Assembly (NCBI GenBank): GCA_014529385.2
Contig: CM043968.1
Coordinates: forward strand, 5,407,001 to 5,471,000
Direction: 5' to 3'
DNA from: Adiantum capillus-veneris
Lineage: Eukaryota > Streptophyta > Polypodiopsida > Polypodiales > Pteridaceae
DNA: 64,000 bases
Numbering within the stretch: the stretch's first letter is position 1; the number at the start of each line of letters is the position of its first letter. Position numbers and translations under genes: made by a program. This document shows positions 1-10,249 of this stretch, one piece after another. The notes under the pieces were generated by a model. That model was not told the DNA's origin, ran no database searches, and was given only the letters and a program-made list of their open reading frames with translations.

Positions 1-337
1 ATTGGCCAGTGATTGGGTGCCAATATCTTGTTCTACATTGGCCATTTGCTCTTAGAGCTGAAATCAACAAATAGACACATATTCAATATCATTGGAAAAT
101 ATATATTCTCACAATTCAACAGTCTCACAAATGCAGAATGCGAAATCCACTAAATCAAACCACAACAAATGCGACTAATTGAACCACAAGGCAAATTTGA
201 AATAGTGACAGTTAAATGAACAATTTGAAATGACTAAAGATAATTGGTTCAATTAGGTGAACCAATTCACTCCAGATAATACACTTCAATAAAAGATAGA
301 ATACCCTAGACAAGACATATGTATATCATAGAAATGT
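1..337. other. AT-rich flank downstream of kinase pseudogene
   Basis: No coding signal or recognised repeat is visible. It follows the last kinase codons on the minus strand and could be old 3' untranslated or intergenic DNA. Confidence 0.4.
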
Positions 338-646
338 TTAAATCGGATAAAATGATGGTGCAAGTTCAACAAGGGGACGTTGGACAGGGTTAGGGTCTGT
401 CTTTAAATGTTCTCTAAAAAATATCAACATGTCAGAAGCATTTCTTCTTTGTTTGCGCTCTTTTAACTTCATCCAACAATTTACTTTAATTTGAATAGCC
501 CTCATAACATCTTCGTCCGGGTGGTGAAAAAATTCTTCTTGAAAATAAACTTTTCTGACTACACTCCAAAAATATGCCAGCATGTCGAATAGGTAGCCCA
601 ATGCATAAATGTCTCTCTCTTTTGTGTATGCATTTGTGCACCGTGG
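338..646 (-). pseudogene. Protein-kinase-like pseudogene, C-terminal lobe
   Basis: This is the distal half of the kinase-like gene whose proximal half lies at 5818-6705, on the far side of Copia-1. The residues ERDIYALGYLFDML match kinase subdomain IX, where a conserved Asp begins a helix after the activation segment. The reading frame runs open to a stop at 338. Removing Copia-1 and one copy of its 5-bp target duplication brings the SPELYDPR end of the proximal half into frame with CTNAYTKERD here, so the two pieces are one former gene. The fold assignment is from motif recognition; the kinase family is unknown. The gene could not make an active product in this state. Confidence 0.75.
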
Positions 647-923
647 TGTAGACATGTAGTAGTGTTAGTGTGTATACGCGCTTCACCAGGGGCACTTTTT
701 TCCCACTGGGTTTTTCCCCCTGGACATCTGGTGTGAGAGGACACCTTATCTCTTAGGGTTTCATATAAGCTTTGTAGCTCTGAGTTTGTATACTCTATTA
801 TTCTAATACAAAGAGATAGACTATAGAGATCTCGTACACAAGCTCTGTGTCTTCTCCTTATCCATCTTCTTCCTACTCTGAGTTGCTCTCTTCCTTCTGT
901 TTCTTGTTTCATCATCTTCAACA
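647..923 (+). repeat. Copia-1 left (5') LTR
   Basis: 277 bp, starts TGTAGACATG and ends TTCAACA. It matches 5541-5817 apart from about nine substitutions. It should hold the element promoter and polyadenylation signals, but I cannot place them confidently. Confidence 0.95.
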
Positions 924-938
924 ATTGGTATCAGAGCG
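924..938 (+). other. Copia-1 primer-binding site
   Basis: TTGGTATCAGAGC directly follows the left LTR. This is complementary to the 3' end of plant initiator-methionine tRNA, the usual primer of plant copia elements. Confidence 0.9.
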
Positions 939-1307
939 AGGTGATTTCCAGAGCCTCTACTTGCGTTTTCGCGTCCGCGCGCACAATCGTAGTTTTCAGG
1001 CAGTTTTTGGAAAATTTGCTCGTGGGAGCATCCTCGACGTTCCGGGAGTATTCTGAGTAGCTGACCTGGAGTTTTACCCCCCTTTCAAAGCCGTTCGAGC
1101 CCTCAAAATTTTGTTCTGAGTAGCATAGCAGAAGCTACTTTTCGGAGGCGTTTAGATCAAGAGGGTGTGCTTTTTGACAAATTTTCTTCAGGTAAACAGT
1201 TCTTTTGGGAAGCAGCTTGTCTTAGCTTTGTGCTGAGATTTTGTGTAGAGTTTTTCTTGGATTGGAGATGATATTTGTGAATCTCTTGGAGGTTCTTTTG
1301 CTCTCTT

Positions 1308-4300
1308 GTGTGCATCCACAGTATGGCACAATCTACGGAGAAAGAGATTTTTGGTGCGCTTACATCCGAAGACAAATTGGATGGTACCAACTATTCTCTT
1401 TGGTCTTTTATGGCCAAAAATGTTTTGGTTGGTAAAGGATTGTGGGATTATGTATCTGGAGATGAAGTTCGTCCAGGTAGCATTGCACCTGCCACGCCTG
1501 GTCGTGGTGCAGCTGTTGGTGCAGGACCCTCACAAGTCACTCCAGAGCAAAAGAGATGGGATACTAAAGATGCACAAGCTATGGCCGTGATTGCCTTAAC
1601 CATAAAGAGGACAATCACACCACATATCAGATCTTGCAGAACTTCTGAGGATGCTTGGAACACTCTGCAAGCTATGTTTGGAGGAAGAAACGCTGCCAGA
1701 ATAGAGTTTTTGAAGAAACAACTTGACAAAATACAGATGGACGAAGGTGACGATATCGTCGAGCATCTTACAAAAATCAGGGATCTTAAAGAGCAATTTC
1801 TTAGCATTAATGAAGTGATTCCAGAGAAGGACTTGGTTTCCAAAACACTCAATTCACTACCCTCATATTATTTGACTTTTCAGACTTCTTTGACTGTGTC
1901 TTTGCGAGCTAATCCTGAGCCTCTTCATTTTGAAGAGTTAGTGGCTTTGCTATTGCAGGAGGATCAATCACGTAAGAACAAGTCTTTACAGGTGGATGGT
2001 ATGGATCATGCTCTTGTTGTACAAAACAAAAACAAGGGTAAAGAGAGTGCTCATCACTCCAAGTCTGGTGCAGGACAGTCTTCAGAGAAGTCTAAAGGTG
2101 ATTCCGACAAGTCCAAGAAGAAAGGTAAATGTCACTACTACAAGAAACATGGTCACTACATTAGTGAGTGTAAAAAGTGAATTGCTAAAGAAAAGAAGAA
2201 AGAGTCAAGTTTGGTTGTTTCAGCTTCTAGTGATTCTTCTACAACTAAAGAAGAGTCTGCAAACTTTGTGCAAGATTTTTATGCTTTTGTAGTATGTTCA
2301 GGTTTTTCTGCTTACAGTGTTGACGAGACACAAATGATTTGGTACTTTGATAGTGGTGCATCCAGGCATATTACTTCAAGGAAGGATTTGTTTTGTTCAT
2401 TGGATGCAGCTCCAACAGGAAAGAAGGTGACATGTGCAAATAATGCTTCTTATCCAATCAAAGGCGTTGGTAAGATTTTGATTACCATTTCAGATGGTTC
2501 AGATTTATGCTTGCCAGATGTCTTATATGTTCCAGGGATCAAGAAGAATTTGTTGTCTGTATCCTCTCTTGAAAAAAATGATCTTCGGGTCATTTTTGAG
2601 GATGACAGATGTGTTGTACGAGATCGAGAGAATGGTTATTCTCTTATCACTACAGGTACACTGGAAAATGGACTATTTGTGCTAGATCGTTATGAAAAGC
2701 AGATTCAGGTATGTATTGCAAAAACAAAGACTCAGGCCATGCAGGATGCTGAATTGTGGTATGCTAGATTTGGGCATGTTAGTTATGGCAGTTTGATGAC
2801 TTTACAACGTCATAATATGGTGCATGATTTGTCTTTATTGGAGATGCCACCAAGACATGTATGTGAAGGTTGCGTTCTTGGAAAGATGCACAGATTTTCA
2901 TTTTCGTAGGATGGTTCAATTAGAGCGACACGAAAGTTGCAGCTTGTACACAGTGATGTATGTAGTCCTATGAGGACGCCATCTTTGGGAAACAGCCTTT
3001 ATTTTGTGACCTTCATTGATGACTTTTCCAAGTTTTGTTGGGTGTATCCACTCAAAGCAAAGTCAGATGTGTTTGCAGTTTTTCAACATTATGTCGCCAT
3101 GGTTGAAAATGAAACAGGTTGCAAAGTACAGACTCTTCGTACCGATCGAGGAGGTGAATACATGTCAGGTGCATTTAAGGATTTTTTGGGAAAGAAAGGC
3201 ATTAAACACCAATGCACTATGCCATACACACCACAACAGAATGGTGTTGCAGAAAGGAAGAACAGGTTTTTAATGGAGACGGCTAGATGTATGCTCAAGG
3301 CTAAGAGTTTGCCTCATAAGCTATGGATGGAGGCAGTTGCTTGTGCAGCACATGTTTTGAACAGGTTTCCTACTCGTGCCTTGAAGACCATTACTCCATA
3401 TGAAGCTTGGTATGATAGAAAACCTTCAGTCAGTTATCTTCGTGTTTTTGGTTGTCTTGCTTATGCTCACATCCCTCAGCAGTTACGTGGGAAGCTTGAT
3501 GATAAGGCAATCAAATGTATATTTGTGGGGTACAGTAGTGGAAGTAAAGGTTATAGACTTTACAATCCTGCTACAAACAAGATTTTTGAAAGTCGTGATG
3601 TAATTTTTGCAGAAACTACTGCTCAACCTATGGTTGCTTTTGATGTACCTCATATGCAGACACATGATGTATTTGAAGGTTTGCTTCCTTCTTTTGTGGA
3701 GAATCAAGAATCACAACAGGTTGATAATCTTGATCAATCTTTTGATCAGCATGTGACACCTCATGATGTAGAGGAAATTGTGCGTGAAGAGTAAGAAGTT
3801 CTCAGGGAAGAAAGAACCTTGCCTAAATGGGTTCAGAAAACTTTGCAGGATATCAAGTTGGATGCACCGTTGCCACGAAAAACACGTGCTGGTACTACTT
3901 TTGGCAGAGAGAAAGTAGATTTGGCTTGCTTTAGCACTCTTTGTGATGCTGATGAGCCTGATTCATTTGAACAAGCTTTAGAGTGTGTTCAGTGGAAAGA
4001 TGCTATGCAGCAAGAAATTGATTCTATTCATAAGAATCATACATGGGATCTAGTGGACTTGCCTATAGGTAAAAAGCCTATTGGTACAAAGTGGGTTTTT
4101 AAGGTAAAAAGGAAACAAGATGGTATTGTTGACAAGTACAAAGCAAGGCTTGTGGAAAAAGGCTATGCGCAACAGAAAGGCATAGATTATGATGAAACCT
4201 TTGCTCCTACTTCTCATGCGTCCACAGTTAGATCACTAGTTGCAATTGATGCTCATCATGGTTAGAAAGTGCATTAGTTGGATATCAAAACTGCTTTTTT

Positions 4301-5493
4301 GAATGGTGATTGCAGGAAGAAGTTTATGTAAGTTAACCAAATGGTTTTGTTGTAAAAGGTCAAGAGCAAAAGGTATGTAGATTGCGTAAAGCTTTGTATG
4401 GTCTCAAACAGGCTCCAAGAGCATGGTATGAGAAGATACATACTTATTTGATTGGCCAGGGATTTCAGAATAGTCCAACAGAAAGTACTTTGTATGTCAA
4501 AAAGAGAGATGGAGTTCTCATTATGCTAACACTTTATGTGGATGATATGCTTCTTACAGGAAATACTGCAGATGAAATTGAAGCGTTTAAAGATGCTTTG
4601 AGAAAAACCTTTGAGATGTCTGATCTTGGTTTGCTACATTATTACTTGGGTATTCAGTTTGTGCAATCAGAGGATGGCATATACATGTTGCAGGCAAAAT
4701 ATTTGCATAAAATTTTGGTATGCAAAATTGTAAGCCAATCTCTACACCCGTAGAAACTGGATCAAAGTTGAGCATGCATGATGCTGGAGAACCTTTTGAT
4801 GTACATACTTATGCAGCAGTGGTTGGTTGCTTGATATATTTGGCAGGCAACACTCGTCCAGACATTAAATTTGGGGTTTCACAAGCAAGCAGATTTATGC
4901 ACAGCCCAGGTATGCATCATTGGCAGGCTGTGAAGCGCATACTTCGTTACCTTTCAGGTACCCCTAATCTTACCATGTTCTTTCCAAGGGGGGATATGTA
5001 TGGAAAGCACAGTTCTATGCAGCTTCTTGGTTACAGTGATTTAGATTGGGCTGGTGATTTTGACACACGACATTCCACAAGTGGCAATTGTTTTTTCTTG
5101 GGAAATGCATGTATATCTTGGCTAAGAAAGAACCAACCCACAGTGGCTACATCAACTTGTGAAGCTGAGTACAGGGAAGCTTTCACGGCAACAGTTGATT
5201 GTGTATGGATACGCAGGTTATTGGCAGATCTTTGTGAATGTCAACAGGCACCCACTACCATTTTCACTGACAGTCAGAGTGCTATGGCAGTTGCAAGGAA
5301 TCCAGTATTTCATGCAAGAAAAAAGTACATAGAGGTTCACTACCACTATGTCAGGGAAAGGCTACATGCAAGGGAGATCACACTAACTTACTGTCCTACA
5401 CAGGATAACATTGGAGATCTATTTACGAAGGCATTATCACGAGAAAAGTTTGAAGCTTTCCGAAAAGCTTTGGGCTTACTCTCATACACATGA
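1308..5493 (+). pseudogene. Copia-1 gag-pol polyprotein, broken
   Basis: Order of domains: a gag/UBN2-like segment from 1308, with a knuckle near 2133-2175; aspartic protease with DSGAS near 2351; GAG-pre-integrase near 2750-2890; integrase core 2937-3300 with the HSD, DRGGEY and QQNGVAERK motifs; reverse transcriptase from about 3990 with YVDD at 4535-4546; RNase H to 5493 with TDSQSA and ADLFTKAL-like motifs (here GDLFTKAL). From 1308 to 4265 one frame is kept but broken by stops at 2178-2180, 2907-2909, 3792-3794 and 4263-4265. The frame then changes before 4382 and again before 4720. The second Cys of the gag knuckle is Tyr. The start at 1308 follows the leader; the ATG at 1323 is an alternative. 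No functional polyprotein is expected. Confidence 0.92.
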
Positions 5494-5529
5494 TGATCTG
5501 CTACCTTGTACGTATTCACATTATCACTA

Positions 5530-5540
5530 CAGGGGGGATT
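5530..5540 (+). other. Copia-1 polypurine tract
   Basis: The purine-rich run AGGGGGGATT abuts the right LTR, where plus-strand DNA synthesis would be primed. Confidence 0.8.
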
Positions 5541-5817
5541 TGTAGACATGTAGTAGTGTTAGTGTGTATACGCGCTTCACCAGGGGCACTTTTCTCCCAC
5601 TGGGTTTTTCCCCCTGAACATCTGGTGTGAAAGGACACCTTATCTCTTAGGGTTTCATATAAGCTTTGTAGCTCTGAGTTTGTATACTCTATTATTCTAA
5701 TATAGAGAGATAGACTATAGAGATCTCGTACGCAAGCTTTGTGTCTTCTCCTTCTCCATCTTCTTCCTACTCTGAGTTGCTGTCTTCCTTCTGTTTCTTG
5801 TTTCATCATCTTCAACA
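5541..5817 (+). repeat. Copia-1 right (3') LTR
   Basis: 277 bp, same ends as the left LTR, and followed directly by the CGTGG target duplication. Confidence 0.95.
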
Positions 5818-6705
5818 CGTGGATCGTATAGTTCAGGAGAAATCCACGATCTCTTAGAAATCTCGGCATTCCTTGTTGTTTGTGCATCCAAAACTGTAGA
5901 GTCCGACTGTGCGCTTGGATGCAGATAATTAATAATTAACACGCTTAACTGGTGTTCTCAGCATCATACCCCAATCAATGATGCCGATGCGGGGTGTATT
6001 GGCACCAATAAAGTCCAACATTATGTTGAATGGGTGCAGGTCACTATGCACTATACCGGCCGACTGGACAGCCAGAACATCGTTGATTAAGACGTGACAA
6101 ATGGCTGGCATCTGCTCGATCACTGCTTTGATCCGCATTGTGTCTATCTCGCTTACATGAATATTTGCTACAAGCAATGACCTCCAGCGGTGTTGTAGCC
6201 TGTGCATGTGTCGTTTGAACAATCCATGAGCGAATGGTAAGCGGCACATCATGCTGCCCACGGTACCCCATTGTAGTATGGGAATATTGTGATCCAAGGA
6301 GCTTCGGTAGTAAACCCAATGCACCTTTCAATGGAGGGGTGGTGTTTGCATTCCTTGCTCTGTCTGAAAGCTGTCAAATTTTTCCTCACTCCCTCCCTTG
6401 TAACATTTTCCCACATATGTAATGTGGTCTAAAAAAAATGAGATGCCTTTCATGGTGTACAATGTGCACACACCGAAGGAGCCTGCTCCAATCCTCATAC
6501 CTTCTACCAAGGCTTTGTGAGGGATGCCGACAAGATGAGTGCACTTTGCATTCAAAATTGTGCGCATGATTGTGCCAATGCCGCTGGCATCGGATCGACC
6601 TCCCAAAGGTGCTTGCACATCTTGGGTCATCTTCAATCTCTTCGGTAAGGCTGCTTGGTCCTGCGCTTTCACACGCTTCATCTTTACCTTTTGTTCTTCC
6701 CACAA
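5818..6705 (-). pseudogene. Protein-kinase-like pseudogene, N-lobe and catalytic loop
   Basis: A kinase-fold protein is seen in motifs. The glycine loop GAGSFGVC lies near 6469-6489, a VGKCYK segment with the ATP-anchoring Lys at 6406-6408, catalytic loop HSDLHPFNIML near 6016-6048, and DWG in place of DFG at 5968-5976. A region rich in charged residues precedes the domain. Damage: an in-frame TGA at 6328-6330, a frame change near 5930-5942 where an AATTATTAATTA duplication occurs, and the Copia-1 insertion after the SPELYDP segment. Coding similarity in shifted frames may reach upstream to about 7080. HSD and DWG depart from canonical HRD and DFG, as in many atypical kinases; the substrate is unknown. 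Confidence 0.7.
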
Positions 6706-7080
6706 TTTATCCTAGAGCTCTAATTTTATCTTCCTTTAAATCTCTGCAACATACTTTCATATTGCCCAACATTGTCCTAACCTTGTGGTGGGGGTCAAAT
6801 TCTCGAATCCCTAATGGAATCAACAACTCTTATTGGCCTTCAAGTCGCAACCTGTGCTCTATGTTCTCCCATATAGCACTAGTGAGGTCTTTGATATAGA
6901 CATTGCTTTCACTAATCTATTGTATGCAATCATCTTCACATGATGAGATTGCAAAATACATTCTTTATGAATGGCACGCATGATACTTTTCTTTTGATCT
7001 GGCGTCATATTTGCACTGGACAATAAAAAACAACATATCAAATACAAATTCATGGTTGCGAATGACACTAACACTCTCAC
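6706..7080 (-). pseudogene. Probable upstream remains of the kinase-like gene
   Basis: Short stretches in different minus frames read like protein, for example SAIWENIEHRLRLEG and REFDPHHKVRTMLGNMKV, and lead towards the kinase start. A hydrophobic N-terminal segment appears near 7080. Stops and frame changes separate these pieces. Linkage to the kinase is inferred from position and orientation only. Confidence 0.35.
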
Positions 7081-8090
7081 ACTATTTCAGGCAAACCCTT
7101 AACCACCACTTGAAGACTTTAAGAAATGTGCAAGGAAATATTGATAAAAATTGAAAACAATCTTCACTTAAAATTGCAATCTTCTACACGTGTAAAATGC
7201 AGATCAAACAAGTGGTTTATAAGAACTTAATTTAGATCAAACGATACATGTTAACAGTCTGGTACATTTCAACATGTATTGAATTTTTAACTTATATTTT
7301 TCTCCGTGCGTACATATAATTCAAACAAAGCACACACTGACTTAAAAACTTCAAAAACATTTAAAACATTGAAAGTATACAAATTGGACTAGCAAATTGT
7401 GTTCACACACTTTTTTACATAGAATTAATGTAAATGTAGCAATCAAAAAAGCAATGATAATTCATGCTCTTTAAAAAGATACAAAAGAATATTTAGCATG
7501 CAAATTGTCTGCATTTAGATTTTTTATAGAGAATTTATGTAAATGAAGCATTAAAAATAGCGATAGTTCTTTAAAAAGATAAAAAAAGAATATTTAACAT
7601 GCAATTTGTGTGCAAATACTTTTTTACATAAAATTTATATAAATGGAGCATTTAAAATAGCAATGATTGATGAATAAAGTATTCCTTTAACTATAATTAG
7701 CTAGTATATAATTTCAAATGGGCAGTTAAAAACAACAAAATTAAACAATTCAAACATTTTGTATATGAAATACTCTTCACAACCGTGTTATTGACCAAGT
7801 ATTTCATATTCTTAATACTTAAAAAATTAACTGCACATGCACATACAAATTATATGACATTCGTACAATCTGTTATAACGACCTAAATGCCACAATTAGG
7901 CAAAAACAAAAGATTCTACCAAACGACACTCTATTAGCTGCGTTATCGATCGAGTGCCACCTGAATCTAAGGAGAAACAATGGCTTTCATACAAACATCA
8001 TATAGCTGCGTTATTGATCAATGCCCATATGTTTTTTGGGTAATGCCCCCTCTCTCCCTCTCTCCTCTCTCCTCTCAACGTACTTGCAGA
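7081..8090. other. AT-rich non-coding DNA
   Basis: No credible gene. Loosely repeated phrases such as CTTTAAAAAGATA with AGAATATTTAACATGCAA recur near 7470, 7570 and 7600, suggesting an old degenerate tandem duplication. Confidence 0.4.
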
Positions 8091-8093
8091 GGT

Positions 8094-8095
<2 letters not shown>

Positions 8096-8163
<68 letters not shown>
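8096..8163. repeat. (CT)n microsatellite
   Basis: About 68 bp of uninterrupted CT repeat; open frames through it are repeat artefacts. Confidence 0.97.
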
Positions 8164-8166
<3 letters not shown>

Positions 8167-8251
8167 AGATAAAAGTAAGAAATAACACCCAACTGGCCCG
8201 ATCGGGCTCGCATACATATAATCCTGCGAGCTTGCCAAGATTTTTAGTATT

Positions 8252-8320
8252 CTCGGCAGGCCCGCTGGGAAAAAGAAAAATCCCGGCGGGCCCGCCGAGA
8301 AAACTGAAAAGCCCGGCGGA
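8252..8320. repeat. GC-rich palindromic repeat
   Basis: CGGCGGGCCCGCCG at 8284-8297 is a perfect 14-bp palindrome, and a degenerate copy CGGCAGGCCCGCTG lies about 30 bp upstream. The GC content contrasts sharply with the AT-rich surroundings. Function unknown. Confidence 0.7.
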
Positions 8321-8440
8321 AATTTAGTGGGTCTGCATGTCGCCCTTAACCGGATTCTGTGTGATTATGTTTAGTATAATCATGTAAATGTGTCAATAAG
8401 ACCTTGTGATCACACAAAATTTGTCGTAATTATGTAAATA

Positions 8441-9657
8441 TTAAATCCGTGGGTATGGAGAACCAAGCTTACCGTGGCTATAATCCAATGCTCTATTCAT
8501 TAGGGATATGGATACTCTTTCCATTATTTGACATTTTTGAATTTGAGCTTTATCCAATTTCATAACAAATAAAAGTTTTTCTTCACAATCTACTTCTTGC
8601 ATGTTATAGCATCTCACCATAGCAGATTGAACTTTTTTTATACTCATCCAAATGCTAATAAAAATATTATACTCAAAAGAAGATTTTGTCTTCTATTTCT
8701 CATACGGCATCGTTCCTTCTATATGATAATACTCTCCAAAATGTTTAGGTATTTCTTTGTTTGAGAGAGTTCTTACTTCCCCAACATTGTGAGGCTTGGG
8801 AAATCCAAAATCTTTAATCTTGTAATACTTTAGTACCTGAACCAAGTTTTAGAGATGGCCCTATAACCCCTTCTACTTACCCCCAATGTGTCACAAATTT
8901 CTTTGCATTTGAGAAAATTGGACCAATAAACCCATATCTTCCAGTAAATTTTGAAATATCAATTTCGATTCTTGGGAAGTTTAAAAAGTTTCAAAATATC
9001 ACTCTTGTTCATTACCTCATTCAAAAATCTCACCCTTTCTTGAACATTGGACATATCAAATCCTAAAAGGCTAGTCACATGTTCTCTAGTAATCTTTAGC
9101 CTTTTTTTTCTTTTCCCAGAACCTTCTGTAAAGTTTACTACATCTCTCATTTTTTTTACTTGCGCTCTTAATCGTATTGGAGTTTCTTTTAAAGTCTAAA
9201 GCTGATGATTTTCTTGTTTTAGAGACACTGTTTGGTTTTCAAGTTCTAAAATTATTGTTGCATTCGAAGACAAAGCAGTTTTGAGATATTGAATGTAATG
9301 TGTATGATCAATGTGTAAATGAGATAGCCTAGAACTATATTGAATGTAATGTGTATGATCAATGTGTAAATGAGATAGCCTAGAACTATATTTTAGTAAG
9401 CCATCTTCCCCATCTCCAACAAATCCCATCAAATCATGAGGTGTGTGAAAAGATGGATATCTTCCAGTGCTCGTATCCGGTGGATACAAGCTCCCATCTA
9501 TCCATAGATCAATGTGTTTCTTTCCCTCGTTGTGAAGTTGTTGTGCTTCATTTGTAGTTGTAACTGGTCTTTGATAGACACTCCGCGTAGTAGCATATTC
9601 TTGGCTTAGCTTAATGTTCAAGTTAAAAATTGCGGTTATCATCACTAATGGAAGATG
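8441..9657 (-). pseudogene. Unrecognised two-part coding region with coiled coil
   Basis: I do not recognise the protein. The first part (9645 down to 8881) is in one frame with a single stop at 9196-9198. It includes a 17-residue tandem repeat, a short heptad-like stretch ELENQTVSLKQENHQL and a basic segment KRKKRLK. The second part (8836 down to 8441) contains GFPKPHNVGEVRTLSNKEI and ends PYPRI, with one TAG. The junction is a 44-nt gap that begins GTAAGT and ends AG and joins the two parts in phase. That is shorter than most plant introns, so decay rather than splicing is possible. Probably a pseudogene. Confidence 0.45.
9288..9389. repeat. 51-bp tandem duplication, in frame
   Basis: Two virtually identical 51-bp copies (from 9288 and 9339) add a 17-residue repeat to the coding region above. 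The near identity points to a recent event. Confidence 0.9.
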
Positions 9658-9857
9658 TATTACTCATTGTATAAGTAATAAACACACAAAAAGTATAATG
9701 GAGATAACGTAGTAGCAGAGATTTTAGCATCAAAAAAGAAGAGAGAAAGCTCGTGAAAGATCATAGGAAAAAAAAGATTGAGTGATTTAAAAGTGGAAAC
9801 AACTATTTGCCGCCAAGTGAAGTAAATGAGAACAAATTTCAAGGTGAGCCGCAAAGG

Positions 9858-10249
9858 AATGTGAAGAAAATGATATCTTTGTGAATATTTAGAGATATGT
9901 ACCTAGATACACTTTAAATTGCATAGATATGCTTTAAATAACCAAATTGGCCAAATTTGAATCCGTTTCGATCATCAACGACTCTACTAATTAGTAAGTT
10001 AACCAATTCCTTACACAACCCTTTCTGAGTCGTTTTTTACCCTAATGGAATTAAAAAAGGGTACAAATTTGGACTCGATGGAAATTACATTCCTTGGGCT
10101 TAAAAAATGGTTGATATGTTAGCTTCATGCTAACAATCAATCACCTTGCTACTTGTTCATTGCATAGATCTTGTAATATCATGGGGCTCTAGCATCCATT
10201 GTGTTAAAGTGAGCTACCACTATTTCTAGTTTGTTTTGAAGGTGTGATG
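9858..10249. other. Non-coding spacer
   Basis: No gene, RNA or clear repeat recognised. Confidence 0.4.

Larger units (their letters stand above)
647..5817 (+). mobile_element. Copia-1, complete Ty1/copia LTR retrotransposon
   Basis: The element has two 277-bp LTRs starting TG and ending CA, a primer-binding site just inside the left LTR and a G-rich polypurine tract before the right LTR. Perfect 5-bp target duplications CGTGG lie at 642-646 and 5818-5822. Domain order gag-PR-IN-RT-RNase H identifies Ty1/copia. The LTRs differ at about nine positions by eye, so the insertion is not very recent. The coding region has several stops and at least two frame changes, so this copy is defective. It sits inside a kinase-like pseudogene in the opposite orientation. 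Confidence 0.95.

Noticed and set aside
7998-8238. ORFs encoding Ser-Leu or Arg-Glu repeats
   Set aside because: They are translations of the (CT)n microsatellite.
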